DNA of 64,000 nt from Candidatus Brocadia sinica JPN1 (GCF_000949635.1 NZ_BAFN01000001.1:1116001-1180000); one strand, 5' to 3'. Counted from the stretch's first letter, positions 47,163 to 56,789 are shown. Notes: generated by a model from the sequence alone, not told the origin. Program-made: numbers and translations.

Positions 47163-47578
47163 CAGAAAATAAAATCTTAACGTATGTTGATGCAAATATA
47201 TTGATAGCAGCAGCACGTGGAAGAGATGATATTCATCAGCGTGCAATGAAAATACTTGATGATCCCAATCGGGAATTTACGGCAAGTGAATTTCTCCGAC
47301 TTGAAGTGCTACCCAAACCATTATTCAATAAATTAAACGACGAAGCGGAATTCTACGAGGCATTTTTTGAAACTATAGAAAAATGGGCTAGTAATTTTCA
47401 AGACATCGTTAAAGATGCTTACAAATATGCGGTTCGTCACGGTCTCAGTGCGCTAGACGCTTTGCACGTTGCCTCAGCGTTAACCGTTGGCGCTGACGAG
47501 TTTGTTACAGGAGAAAAACCTACAAAACCTATCAATAGTGTATCCGCATTAAAGATCCATTCTATCCATAGCGAATAA
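47159..47578 (+). CDS. PIN-domain ribonuclease, VapC-like
   Basis: A 139-residue PIN-fold protein. The acidic metal-binding residues are in place: D10 in TYVDANILIAA, E44 in SEFLRLEVLP, the Asp of GLSALDALHVASAL and the Asp in GADEFVTGEKP. Such proteins cut tRNA or other RNA. It is coupled by ATGA to the upstream small protein and followed after five bases by the methylase GTG start, so it is embedded in the defence operon instead of standing alone. Confidence 0.85.
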   Translation: MTENKILTYVDANILIAAARGRDDIHQRAMKILDDPNREFTASEFLRLEVLPKPLFNKLNDEAEFYEAFFETIEKWASNFQDIVKDAYKYAVRHGLSALDALHVASALTVGADEFVTGEKPTKPINSVSALKIHSIHSE

Positions 47579-47583
47579 ACATC

Positions 47584-50500
47584 GTGATCCCCAAAGAATG
47601 CAAACGGTTGGCGGAGGTGGATTTCCCGATTGCTGTTGTTTCAAAACATTCGGCAAGAGAAAAGTCTATTCGTCACGGGCATCCGTCAACGCTCCACCTA
47701 TGGTGGGCAAGGCGTCCATTGGCGGCGTGCCGGGCGATGCTCTTAGGACTCTTGCTTCCTGACCCATGTGATAAACTTTGTCCAGAAGACTTCAAGGAAA
47801 AGGCACGAAACTTACTGCCGGCGGTACAGGGACAGGTTGGCGCAAAAGATGAAGACCTGCGGCGTGCGCTCCTCCAGTTTATCGGCGATTTTGCCAATTG
47901 GGACCTTTCAACAAACAGAAAATATCTGGAAATCAGCAGAGGTTTGGTAAAGGCAGCACATCCGGAAGAGACACCGCTGGTGGTTGATCCCTTTGCAGGC
48001 GGTGGTTCAATCCCGCTTGAGGCACTGAGGCTTGGTTGTGAAACCTTTGCCAGCGACCTGAATCCTGTGGCTTGCCTGATTCTCAAGGTGATGCTTGAGG
48101 ACATACCACGACACGGTCCTGAGCTTGCAGAGGAACTTCGTTGGGTAGGTGCAAAGATTAAGCAGGAAGCGGAAAAGGAACTTGCCGAATTTTATCCTGC
48201 GGATTCTGATGGAGCAAAACCAATTGCCTATCTCTGGGCAAGGACGGTAAGGTGTGAGACGCCCGGTTGTGGTGCTGAAATTCCCTTGGTACGTTCCTTT
48301 TGGTTATCAAGGAAACAAGGACGAAAATACGCTTTACGATATAATTTAAAGCGATCAATTGAAAAACCTCCTTATCTCATATTCGAAATATTTGAACCAA
48401 AAGATGACTCAGAAGTACCTATGGGAACAATTTCTAATGCCAGAGCACTTTGTGTGGCATGTAAAAGCGTTCTCTCTCCAGAACGAGTAAGATATCAATT
48501 GTCAAATCAAAAGGGAGGCGCAGAATGTTTTTTTGATAATAGCGGAAAAAGATTAAATGGTTCAACACCTCTTGTAGTAATAACAACTTCTGGAGAGAAA
48601 GCAGGCAAGAAATATAGAGTTCCACGCGATGAAGATATACAGGCATTTGCTCGTATTCAAGATAGAATAGAGAAAAAAGAGGCGGTACTAATGGGGAAAG
48701 GAATTATTTCTCCAATTCCAAATGAACCAATCAGCGAGATACGACCGTCGCCAAATGCAAGAGGATTAACGGCTGTTACAAGATACGGTATAAAACGATT
48801 TGGTGATTTATTTACACAAAGGCAAAAACTATCGCTTTTAACCTTCGTAGACAAAATTACTTCTATTGACTTATCAGAAAGTAAATTTCCCAATGTTTTA
48901 AAAGAACTTTTAGCAATGGCCTTTGGAAAATTAATAATGCATCATAATACCCAGTGCAGGTGGAATCCTCACGGTGAAAGCGCGCCTGGTGCATTTGGAA
49001 GACAAGCACTGCCGATGATTTGGGATTTTATTGAGTTGATACCATTAGGTGAAAGTATGGGAAGCTTTTACTCTACTGTTGAGTTGATATCTGAAACAAG
49101 TGAAAAGATTGGTACATGGCAAAAGACAATTGGTACAGTTGAGCAATCAGATGCCGTTAAACATCCTTTGTCTGATTCAAGTGCTTCATTATGGTTTACG
49201 GACCCACCATATTATGATGCTATACCTTATGCTGACTTATCTGACTTCTTTTATGTATGGCTTAAAAGAATTTTACCAAATCACAAAATAACAAAGGGAG
49301 ATAATAATGATTCCGGCAATCCTCTAACACCAAAAATTCCAGAATGTGTGTGGAATCAGGCTCATATTGTCAATGGTAAGGTTAAATCTCAAAAGTTTTT
49401 CGAAGAAACTGTTACAAAAGCCTTCATAGAAGGAAGAAGAATTCTGAAGAATGATGGTATCGCTTCAATTGTTTTTGCACATAAATCTACAGAAGGCTGG
49501 GAAGCCTTACTTAATGGTATCATAAATGCGAGCTTTGTTATACTTGCTTCTTGGCCTATAACAACTGAAGCAAAAGGTAGATTAAATGCACAAGATGCTG
49601 CTGCTTTATCTGCAAGCATCCACCTCGTCTGCCGCCCCCGTCCCGAAGATGCCCCTGTGGGAGATTGGGGAGATGTTCTACAGGAACTGCCCAAACGTGT
49701 CGGCGACTGGATGGAAAGGCTGCAATCTGAAGGGATTCGCGGGGCAGACTTGGTCTTTGCCTGTATTGGACCAGCGCTTGAAATCTATAGCAAATTTTCA
49801 AAGGTGGTAGACGCACAGGAACGTGAGATTCCCCTCGGTGGAGACCCGGAGGATCAGGAACCCCACAAACGGGGTTTTCTCGCATACGTCTGGGAGGCGG
49901 TGGGTCGCGCTGCGCTTGAGCAAGTTCTTGGAACCGCTGAGGCGAAGGCCAGAAATGGTGCATCAGGCTCGTTGGAAGAAGATGCCCGTTTAACTGCCCT
50001 ATTTCTCTGGACACTGCAAAGCACAAATGGAGAGAAAAACGCCCCCTCACCCCAACCCTCTCCCACAAGGGGAGAAGGAGAGATGTCCCTAGAAGGTGAA
50101 ATTGAAGTCGAAGCTGAAGACGAAGAGGCTGAAGCGCCAAAAGGGAAAACGAGGGGTTTCAGCCTTGTCTTTGATGTCGCCCGACGCTTTGCACAGCCAC
50201 TCGGTATCCACCTGGCGGAATGGGAAGGTCGCATCATAGAGACGAGCAAAGGCGTCGTCAGACTCCTATCCGTATCAGAACGTGCAGGACAACTCTTTGG
50301 CAAAGCTGGTACACAGGCATTTTCTGAACATGTTGAAGAACATCCGAAAGGTCCTGTACAGTTAAAATTATTTCCTGTAGAAGAGGAACGAACATTGCCT
50401 GAAATCAAAGGCCGCAGCAAACGACATAAAAAAAGCGGCGCTCATGTTTCTGATGATTCACTCAAGACACAGCATGATGCAACAACGCTTGACAGGGTGC

Positions 50501-50679
50501 ACGCCGCTATGTTGTTACAGGCAGACGGCAGGACAAATGCCCTTCGAGCGTTACTTAAGGCAGAGCAGGAGAAAAGTCCTGATTTTTTAAGACTTGCAAA
50601 TGCCCTTTCAGCATTGTATCCTAAAAACAGCGAGGAGAAACGACTTATTGACGCCATGCTTTTAGCTGTGCCAAAATAG
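47584..50679 (+). CDS. DUF1156-type adenine-specific DNA methylase
   Basis: A 1031-residue methyltransferase of the COG1743/DUF1156 type. The N-terminus LAEVDFPIAVVSKHSAREKS and STLHLWWARRPLAACRAMLL is the DUF1156 signature. SAM-binding motif I is VVDPFAGGGSIPLEALRLGC, and the catalytic motif is TDPPYYDAIPYADLSDFFYV. Cysteine pairs (CETPGCG ... CVACKS) form a zinc ribbon. The start is GTG, with no clear ribosome site, five bases after the PIN stop. Near residues 820-835 the protein contains PSPQPSPTRGEGE, the in-frame translation of a CCCCTCACCCC-type genomic repeat. It likely marks host DNA for the neighbouring helicase and ATPase, or acts directly in defence. Confidence 0.88.
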   Translation: MIPKECKRLAEVDFPIAVVSKHSAREKSIRHGHPSTLHLWWARRPLAACRAMLLGLLLPDPCDKLCPEDFKEKARNLLPAVQGQVGAKDEDLRRALLQFIGDFANWDLSTNRKYLEISRGLVKAAHPEETPLVVDPFAGGGSIPLEALRLGCETFASDLNPVACLILKVMLEDIPRHGPELAEELRWVGAKIKQEAEKELAEFYPADSDGAKPIAYLWARTVRCETPGCGAEIPLVRSFWLSRKQGRKYALRYNLKRSIEKPPYLIFEIFEPKDDSEVPMGTISNARALCVACKSVLSPERVRYQLSNQKGGAECFFDNSGKRLNGSTPLVVITTSGEKAGKKYRVPRDEDIQAFARIQDRIEKKEAVLMGKGIISPIPNEPISEIRPSPNARGLTAVTRYGIKRFGDLFTQRQKLSLLTFVDKITSIDLSESKFPNVLKELLAMAFGKLIMHHNTQCRWNPHGESAPGAFGRQALPMIWDFIELIPLGESMGSFYSTVELISETSEKIGTWQKTIGTVEQSDAVKHPLSDSSASLWFTDPPYYDAIPYADLSDFFYVWLKRILPNHKITKGDNNDSGNPLTPKIPECVWNQAHIVNGKVKSQKFFEETVTKAFIEGRRILKNDGIASIVFAHKSTEGWEALLNGIINASFVILASWPITTEAKGRLNAQDAAALSASIHLVCRPRPEDAPVGDWGDVLQELPKRVGDWMERLQSEGIRGADLVFACIGPALEIYSKFSKVVDAQEREIPLGGDPEDQEPHKRGFLAYVWEAVGRAALEQVLGTAEAKARNGASGSLEEDARLTALFLWTLQSTNGEKNAPSPQPSPTRGEGEMSLEGEIEVEAEDEEAEAPKGKTRGFSLVFDVARRFAQPLGIHLAEWEGRIIETSKGVVRLLSVSERAGQLFGKAGTQAFSEHVEEHPKGPVQLKLFPVEEERTLPEIKGRSKRHKKSGAHVSDDSLKTQHDATTLDRVHAAMLLQADGRTNALRALLKAEQEKSPDFLRLANALSALYPKNSEEKRLIDAMLLAVPK
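50038..50090 (+). repeat. REP-like repeat inside the methylase coding sequence
   Basis: CCCCCTCACCCCAACCCTCT and CCCACAAGGGGAGAAGG form a C-rich/G-rich hairpin of a type very common in bacterial intergenic DNA. Here it is inside an open reading frame, where it codes for a Pro/Gly-rich linker. Confidence 0.75.
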
Positions 50680-50725
50680 CGGGTCTTATACTAAAATTAA
50701 ATTTAAAATTCAGGAATTTCAAACT

Positions 50726-50800
50726 GGTAGCCGCAGACTTTAGTCTGCGCAATTCTCTGATTGTGGGTAAGTTCACGCAGGCTAAAAGCCTGCGGCTACC
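50726..50800. repeat. REP-type double hairpin
   Basis: Outer arms GGTAGCCGCAG (50726-50736) and CTGCGGCTACC (50790-50800) pair perfectly. Each side also forms its own hairpin, CGCAGACT-TT-AGTCTGCG and CGCAGGCT-AAA-AGCCTGCG. It lies between the methylase stop and the DUF433 gene, where it could act as attenuator or mRNA stabiliser. Confidence 0.8.
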
Positions 50801-50849
50801 CAAAATGTTGCTGCCAAGGCAACCTAATTTAAAGGAGGTTATATCTGTA

Positions 50850-51068
50850 ATGATGTTTGACAGAATTACATTTGACCCTAAAATAATGGGTGGCAGGGCT
50901 TGCATCCGGGGAATGCGGATTCCTGTTTCTGTGATTGTGGGTCAAATAGCCCATGGTGCAACTGTAGAAGAAATCTTTGCTGATTATCCTGACCTTGAGG
51001 CAGAGGATATCCGTCAGGCGCTCGAATATGCAGCGTGGCTTACCCAGGAAGAAGTTTTTACAGCATAA
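50850..51068 (+). CDS. DUF433 family protein
   Basis: A 72-residue helix-turn-helix-like protein: RITFDPKIMGGRACIRGMRI, then PVSVIVGQIAHGATVEEIFA and DYPDLEAEDIRQALEYAAW. The DUF433 family is typically the antitoxin next to a DUF5615 PIN-like toxin. No DUF5615 gene is adjacent here; the only PIN gene of the island is 3.3 kb upstream. AAAGGAGG at 50831-50838 supports the ATG at 50850 (a second ATG follows immediately). It precedes the DUF499 ATPase by 53 bases and might regulate the operon. Confidence 0.85.
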   Translation: MMFDRITFDPKIMGGRACIRGMRIPVSVIVGQIAHGATVEEIFADYPDLEAEDIRQALEYAAWLTQEEVFTA

Positions 51069-51121
51069 TAGAGATGAAATTCCTTATCAGACGTATGAAA
51101 TAAGATTAATAAGGGCTGTCC

Positions 51122-53899
51122 ATGGAACCATGGTATAAAGTAGTAACACCGCGCAAGGAAGTCAGGGAAGGCCGATCATTCAATCCTGATGAGTTCGCCA
51201 TTGCCCTCGAACAAGTTGTTGCAGGCACGGCACCTGAAGATTATTGTAATCCCGAGCAGTTTTTCAAACGCACCTGTTTTACCAGGGCACTCAGGGAAAA
51301 TGCAGGAATGGCGCTCAGGCGGCTGGCGGGAAAGACTGAGAATACAGCGCCTGCCCTTACCCTCATCACACAATTTGGTGGTGGCAAGACACACACACTA
51401 ACGGCGCTCTATCACCTAGCAAGAAATGGAGAAAAGGCGGCACGGTACACAGGCGCCTCTGAACTCCAGAAAGAAGCGGGTCTTTCTATAATTCCTGAAG
51501 CAAAGGTGGCAATATTTGTTGGAAACGCATGGGACCCTCAGGAAGGGCGTGAAACCCCGTGGATTGACATTGCCCGGCAGCTTGCTGGAGACAAAGGTGT
51601 AATCGAACTCGGACCAGCAGCCAGAACCACTCCTCCGGGGACTGAGGCGCTTCTTCGACTCTTTAAGGTGTCAAATGGCCCGGTACTTATCCTGATGGAC
51701 GAGGTATTGAACTTCTTTAACCGCCACCGGAACTTAGCAGATCATTGTTATGCATTCTTTGATAATCTCTGCAGGGCAATGATAGGAACCACCCATGGGG
51801 CTGTGTTGATCAGCCTTCCCCGAAGCCGGGTAGAGATGACGGATTGGGACCTTCAGTGGCAGGACAGGATTACTAAGGTCGTCCGGCGTGTTGCCAAAGA
51901 CCTTATTGTGAATGATGAAGCGGAGATTAGCGAGGTAGTGCGCCGGAGGCTATTCGAAGACCTTGGGGGCGAACGGACTTTTAAGAACACCGCCAGGGTT
52001 TATGCTGATTGGTGCTATGAACGAAGGGCACAGCTTCCTTCTGAATGGACGGCAGTGGACACCGCCTCTACGGAGTCAAAAGCGCGGGAATTCCTGCGAA
52101 GCCGATTTGAGGTATGCTACCCGTTTCATCCTGCAACGCTTTCCGTCTTCCAGAGAAAATGGCAGGCGCTTACTCAATATCAGCAGACGCGTGGGACGCT
52201 GGCAATGCTGGCTCAGTGGATTTCGTGGGCGTATCGTGAAGGCTATCAACGGGCGCGGCGTGAGCCCCTTATCACGCTTGGCTCAGCGCCGTTAGAGGTG
52301 CCGGAATTTCGTAGCATCATTCTCGGACAACTTGGTGAGACAAAGCTTATTGCTGCTATTGATTCAGATATTTCTGGTGAACAGTCACATGCCCGGGCGC
52401 TTGATGCAGATACAAAAGGACCGCTTCGCAATATTCATAGAAGAACTGCAACTGCTATCCTCTTTGAATCTTCAGGTGGACAGAAGGACAAGATGGCCCA
52501 TCTTCCTGAGTTGCGATTTGCACTTGGAGAACCAGAGATCGATACCACGTCAATAGACAATGCGGCGCTAGCCCTTGAATCCAGGGCTTTCTTCATCAGA
52601 AAAGTAGGTACGGACGGCTTTCAAATACGGCATCAACCTACCCTGAGAAAGGCAGTAAACGACAGGCGGGCATCCCTTGATTACGAAACAGAAATTAAGC
52701 CAACGATGCGAAGTATTGTCCAGAAGGAGTTTGAACGCGGCGCAAGCATTCCTCTGGTATTTTTCCCTGAGGACAGTGTTGCTATTCAGGATTCCCCACG
52801 GTTGACGTTTGTGATAATGGAACCTGAATGTGAGTGGAGAGGAAATGGCACACTTCGCCAGCAAATTGCCGAATGGACCAGGCAGCGTGGCAAAACACCA
52901 AGGCTTTATCCCGGCTCCCTCATCTGGTGTATAAAAAAACCCGGGAGAGAACTGCGCGAGAAGGTGGAACTCTGGCTTGCATGGAAACGCGTTTCGAGAG
53001 AAATCGCAGAGGGGACTTTAGGAGGTGACTTTGACCGTACAGACCGTGCCGAAATTCAATCCAGGGTTGCAGATGCCGATGAATCAGTGAAGGACGAGGT
53101 GTGGGGTGGATACCGATTCGTGGTACTTGCTGATAACAAAGAACCTGACGGGCTGAGTAAACCTATTGACCTGGGCGCAGGGCATTCCAGCGGTAGTGAG
53201 ACCCTTTGCGGAAGGGTGATAAGCGCTTTAAAAGCCGGAGCGCTCTTGAACGAATCAATAGGGGCCGGATATATTGACCGTAACTGGCCTCCGGCACTGA
53301 AAGATTGCGGCGCCTGGTCTCTCACAAGCCTCAGGCAAAGTTTTCTGAACGGGTCTCTGACAAGACTGCTTGACCCGGATGCGATATTAAGAGGCAAGCT
53401 AGTTGAGTTCGTAGGAAAGGGTGATTTTGGCCTGGCATCAGGACAAAAACCCGATGGCACATACGAGCGTGCCTGGTATATGGAACTCATTTCTCCCGAA
53501 GAGGTGGCATTTGAATCCGGCGTATTTCTTCTGAAAAAAGACAGGGTCAAGGCTCTTAAAGCAGGGATAGAAGTTCAGCCATCGCCAGAATTGCCACTTA
53601 AATCCTTTTCACAGCCAGAACCGAAGCCAATACCAGACTATGAACCGGGTGTTGAAACTATTATCAAAAAGCAGACCTGTACCATCCGTTTAGCAGGTAC
53701 AATTCCTCCAGAGGTCTGGAATCGTCTCGGAACGAAAATATTACCAAAACTCAGGTCCGGAATAGAACTACAAATCGGGGTAGATTTCAGGGTTACTCTA
53801 AAGTCAGATATGGCTCAAAGCATAAAATCTGAACTCCGTCAAATTCTCGATGATCTAAGCTTGACTGGTAAAGTGGTAATTGAGGAACGGACATCATAA
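51122..53899 (+). CDS. DUF499-type AAA+ ATPase of the defence island
   Basis: A 925-residue ATPase of the COG1483/DUF499 kind. It opens EPWYKVVTPRKEVREGRSFN and has Walker A QFGGGKTHTLTALYHLAR (about 84-101) and Walker B PVLILMDEVLNFF (about 187-199). The middle has the conserved CYPFHPATLSVFQRKW and YQQTRGTLAMLAQWI stretches. The C-terminal 100 residues resemble a small alpha/beta module (TIRLAGTIPPEVWNRLGTKI). These proteins are neighbours of DUF1156 methylases and SNF2-type helicases in candidate anti-phage clusters. It is the last gene of the island; the next gene is a transporter. Confidence 0.87.
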   Translation: MEPWYKVVTPRKEVREGRSFNPDEFAIALEQVVAGTAPEDYCNPEQFFKRTCFTRALRENAGMALRRLAGKTENTAPALTLITQFGGGKTHTLTALYHLARNGEKAARYTGASELQKEAGLSIIPEAKVAIFVGNAWDPQEGRETPWIDIARQLAGDKGVIELGPAARTTPPGTEALLRLFKVSNGPVLILMDEVLNFFNRHRNLADHCYAFFDNLCRAMIGTTHGAVLISLPRSRVEMTDWDLQWQDRITKVVRRVAKDLIVNDEAEISEVVRRRLFEDLGGERTFKNTARVYADWCYERRAQLPSEWTAVDTASTESKAREFLRSRFEVCYPFHPATLSVFQRKWQALTQYQQTRGTLAMLAQWISWAYREGYQRARREPLITLGSAPLEVPEFRSIILGQLGETKLIAAIDSDISGEQSHARALDADTKGPLRNIHRRTATAILFESSGGQKDKMAHLPELRFALGEPEIDTTSIDNAALALESRAFFIRKVGTDGFQIRHQPTLRKAVNDRRASLDYETEIKPTMRSIVQKEFERGASIPLVFFPEDSVAIQDSPRLTFVIMEPECEWRGNGTLRQQIAEWTRQRGKTPRLYPGSLIWCIKKPGRELREKVELWLAWKRVSREIAEGTLGGDFDRTDRAEIQSRVADADESVKDEVWGGYRFVVLADNKEPDGLSKPIDLGAGHSSGSETLCGRVISALKAGALLNESIGAGYIDRNWPPALKDCGAWSLTSLRQSFLNGSLTRLLDPDAILRGKLVEFVGKGDFGLASGQKPDGTYERAWYMELISPEEVAFESGVFLLKKDRVKALKAGIEVQPSPELPLKSFSQPEPKPIPDYEPGVETIIKKQTCTIRLAGTIPPEVWNRLGTKILPKLRSGIELQIGVDFRVTLKSDMAQSIKSELRQILDDLSLTGKVVIEERTS

Positions 53900-54061
53900 A
53901 GTATGTGATATCTAAATGATCGAAGTGCCACCGAAAAATCAATCCCTCTAAAGAAGTTTATCCACATCGTAAAACAAGAATTAAATCCCCTTGAACACCA
54001 TAAAATTACTGGTAAAATCAATGACTATTTAAAAACAAAAAATACAGAAAAAGTGCTAATA

Positions 54062-55333
54062 ATGGCGTATAATTCTATTCCTGATAGACAACACGAAGAA
54101 ATTGCTGTTAAAAAAAGTCTTGACCTTTCCATCAAAGACGGTGTGGCATTTGCTGCAACTGCCGGATTTGGAGACAATTATATAAACCCTTTTGCCGTAG
54201 CCCTCGGTGCAAGTAATTTCCAGATTGGTTTGTTAAGTTCCATACCGCAGTTCCTTCCCGCGCTTATACAACTGAAGGTTGCCGATGTGACCGAGCGGCT
54301 TGGGAGTCGCAAGAAGATTATCGTACGTTCAGTCTTTTTCCAGGCCTTTATGTTGCTCCCCATTGCATTCATCCCATATCTGCCTGAATTTGTTCAGGTC
54401 GGTGCGCTTATTGGTTTTTGCACAGTGTATATGCTCTTTGCCTCTCTTGCTGGTCCGGCATGGGGTTCTCTTATGGCAGACCTTGTACCCGTGAGAAGAA
54501 GAGGGGCTTTTTTCAGTAAGCGTTCAAGGCTTATTGGTATCGTTACTTTAGCCACCACATTTTTGGCGGGCTATATCCTGCATCTATCCAAGACCCAGTT
54601 GCTTATTGGTTTTACCGTCATTTTCTTCCTCGCCATGATTTCACGATACATCTCATGTTATTTTTTAAGCAGGATGTATGAACCACCTCTGGAAGTAAAG
54701 CGCGAGCACTACTTCTCGTTTGGGGCATTTTTGCGAAGGCTCAATATCGGAAATTTTGGGAAATATGTGATCTTCCAGAGTGCTTTTAACTTTGCAGTAT
54801 TCATTGCCTCGCCATTTTTCCCGGTATTTATGCTCCGCGATCTGGGGTTTTCATACCTTACCTATACCATTGTTGTAACAACCGTTCCTCTCGCTACGAT
54901 CTTATCAATAAGTTACTGGGGGCGGTACTCAGATGTCCTTGGGAATCGCCGGGTTATGGGGATATGCAGTATCGTCGTATCCGTTTTACCGGCCCTCTGG
55001 CTCGTTTCTCATCAGGTATACTTCCTGATAGGAATTCAGGTACTGGCTGGCTTTTTCTGGGGAGGGTTTAATTTATGTTCTTCCAATTTTATCTATGAAT
55101 CTGCAATCCCTGAAAAGCGGACCCGCTGCATTTCCTACTTTAACACCATCAATGGTCTTGCCATTTGCCTGGGAAATCTGCTTGGTGGTTTTCTGGCCAC
55201 CCACATACCGCCTGTTTTTGGATATCGGTTGCTTACCCTTTTCGCCATTTCATCATGCCTGAGAATTATTTTATCCACTACCCTGCTAAGCCGGGTAAAG
55301 GAGATCAGAAAAGTTGTTAGCAATTCCATGTAG
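54062..55333 (+). CDS. Major facilitator superfamily transporter
   Basis: A 423-residue MFS permease with about 12 membrane helices. It opens with LDLSIKDGVAFAATAGFGDN, followed by helices such as NFQIGLLSSIPQFLPALIQL and the loop DVTERLGSRKKIIVRS, equivalent to the family cytoplasmic motif A. A second such loop is GRYSDVLGNRRVMGIC. I prefer the ATG at 54062 to a GTG three codons upstream; neither has a strong ribosome site. The substrate is unknown. It is separate from the defence operon by 160 bases without a recognisable gene. Confidence 0.85.
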   Translation: MAYNSIPDRQHEEIAVKKSLDLSIKDGVAFAATAGFGDNYINPFAVALGASNFQIGLLSSIPQFLPALIQLKVADVTERLGSRKKIIVRSVFFQAFMLLPIAFIPYLPEFVQVGALIGFCTVYMLFASLAGPAWGSLMADLVPVRRRGAFFSKRSRLIGIVTLATTFLAGYILHLSKTQLLIGFTVIFFLAMISRYISCYFLSRMYEPPLEVKREHYFSFGAFLRRLNIGNFGKYVIFQSAFNFAVFIASPFFPVFMLRDLGFSYLTYTIVVTTVPLATILSISYWGRYSDVLGNRRVMGICSIVVSVLPALWLVSHQVYFLIGIQVLAGFFWGGFNLCSSNFIYESAIPEKRTRCISYFNTINGLAICLGNLLGGFLATHIPPVFGYRLLTLFAISSCLRIILSTTLLSRVKEIRKVVSNSM

Positions 55334-55451
55334 CATTGCGTGTTTAGCTTATGTTTGCATTTTTTTATTTTTGACGGTATCCTTATCTTGATTTTTATTG
55401 CGACGAGAAAAATATGGTTAATGACTGATTAAAGAATTACCAAATCTACCA

Positions 55452-56738
55452 TTGAATAAGCCACCCACGCCTGGTTTGATGAACCGGGATATTCTGTACC
55501 TTTTCTCAAATACTCCATTGCTTATTAAATCACTACTTATTTTTATCCTCACCTATTTCATCATTTCTGCCCAGAAGATGAAATGGCACAAACTGGATAG
55601 GCCTTCTGGGGCCTTGTTCGGTGCCGTACTAATGGTGCTATCCGGCGTATTAACACTGGACGAGGCGTACCGGGCAGTAGATTTTAATACCATTTTGTTG
55701 TTACTTGGCATGATGATCCTCATTGGCTATCTCAAGATAGCGAATTGTTTCAGATATCTCTCGTATTTGCTGATTACCCATGCCAGAAATTCCTTTCTTT
55801 TGTTATGTTTTGTATCCTTTTCCAGTGGTATCTTATCGGCGCTATTTGTCAATGATACCATCTGCCTGATGTTTACTCCTCTTTTGATACTTGCCTTAAA
55901 CCAGACAAAACTCAATCCAGTCCCGTACCTCATAGCCCTGGCAACGTCATCCAATATCGGAAGCGTAGTTACCTTAACCGGAAATCCTCAAAATATGCTT
56001 ATTGGCGTTTTTTCAAAGATATCCTATCTGGATTTCACCCTGCATCTTATACCTATCGGGATAGTAAGCCTTATGGCCAATGTACTCATCATTTATGGAG
56101 TATTTAGAAAGGATATTAACTTTAAAAAATTGGAGCCGATTGTACTGGTAAAACCAGAACTTGATGGAAAGCTTACCACGAAATCTCTTGTTGTACTCTT
56201 CTGCATTTTTTTGGGATTCGTATTTACGGGAAATCTTCCATTATCGGCAATAACCGGTGGACTTGCATTGATTATCATATCAGGGACAAAACCGCAATAT
56301 GTGCTGGAAAAGGTCGATTGGACGCTTTTATTGTTTTTCAGCGGATTATTTATTGTGGTAGGTGGTATCAATAAGGCCGGTTTTTTAACCCTGGCACATA
56401 ATGCCGTTGAACCCTATCTGGGAAAGACCGAATCCAGCCAGGTTGTTCATTTCAGCATCTTTTCCGTGATTGCCTCCAACCTTGTCTCTAATGTGCCTTT
56501 TGTCTTGTTATCGGCTGCCTGGATTGAGAAATTTATTGATCCAAAGACCATGTGGTATGTGCTGGCCATGAGCAGCACGTTTGCCGGAAATCTTACTGTT
56601 ATGGGTTCTGTGGCTAATATGATTGTCTTAGAACTTTCGAAGGAATACGTTCACGTGGGATTCTGGGATTTTTTTAAGGTGGGGTTTACAACGACCGTAG
56701 TTTCTACCATTATTGGGATCATTCTTTTGATTCATTAA
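55452..56738 (+). CDS. Ion transporter superfamily permease (ArsB/NhaD/SLC13-like)
   Basis: A 428-residue membrane protein with about 11-12 helices. The loop pair TNIGSVVTLTGNPQNMLIG-type (here SNIGSVVTLTGNPQNMLIGV) and, in the second half, SNLVSNVPFVLLSAAW and AGNLTVMGSVANMI is diagnostic for the IT superfamily that includes ArsB, NhaD and the sodium-dicarboxylate carriers. The annotated first codon is TTG; an ATG at 55479 (MNRDILYLF) is an equally good start. The transported ion cannot be told from sequence. Confidence 0.85.
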   Translation: MNKPPTPGLMNRDILYLFSNTPLLIKSLLIFILTYFIISAQKMKWHKLDRPSGALFGAVLMVLSGVLTLDEAYRAVDFNTILLLLGMMILIGYLKIANCFRYLSYLLITHARNSFLLLCFVSFSSGILSALFVNDTICLMFTPLLILALNQTKLNPVPYLIALATSSNIGSVVTLTGNPQNMLIGVFSKISYLDFTLHLIPIGIVSLMANVLIIYGVFRKDINFKKLEPIVLVKPELDGKLTTKSLVVLFCIFLGFVFTGNLPLSAITGGLALIIISGTKPQYVLEKVDWTLLLFFSGLFIVVGGINKAGFLTLAHNAVEPYLGKTESSQVVHFSIFSVIASNLVSNVPFVLLSAAWIEKFIDPKTMWYVLAMSSTFAGNLTVMGSVANMIVLELSKEYVHVGFWDFFKVGFTTTVVSTIIGIILLIH

Positions 56739-56789
56739 TGCAGATTTTTGTTTTTGGTTAAAGTAAATCTCCATAGCAGGGCTATTTCG

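Noticed and set aside
48158-50140. Long open frames opposite the DUF1156 methylase
   Set aside because: Antisense of a strongly supported gene, no family motifs, no ribosome sites.
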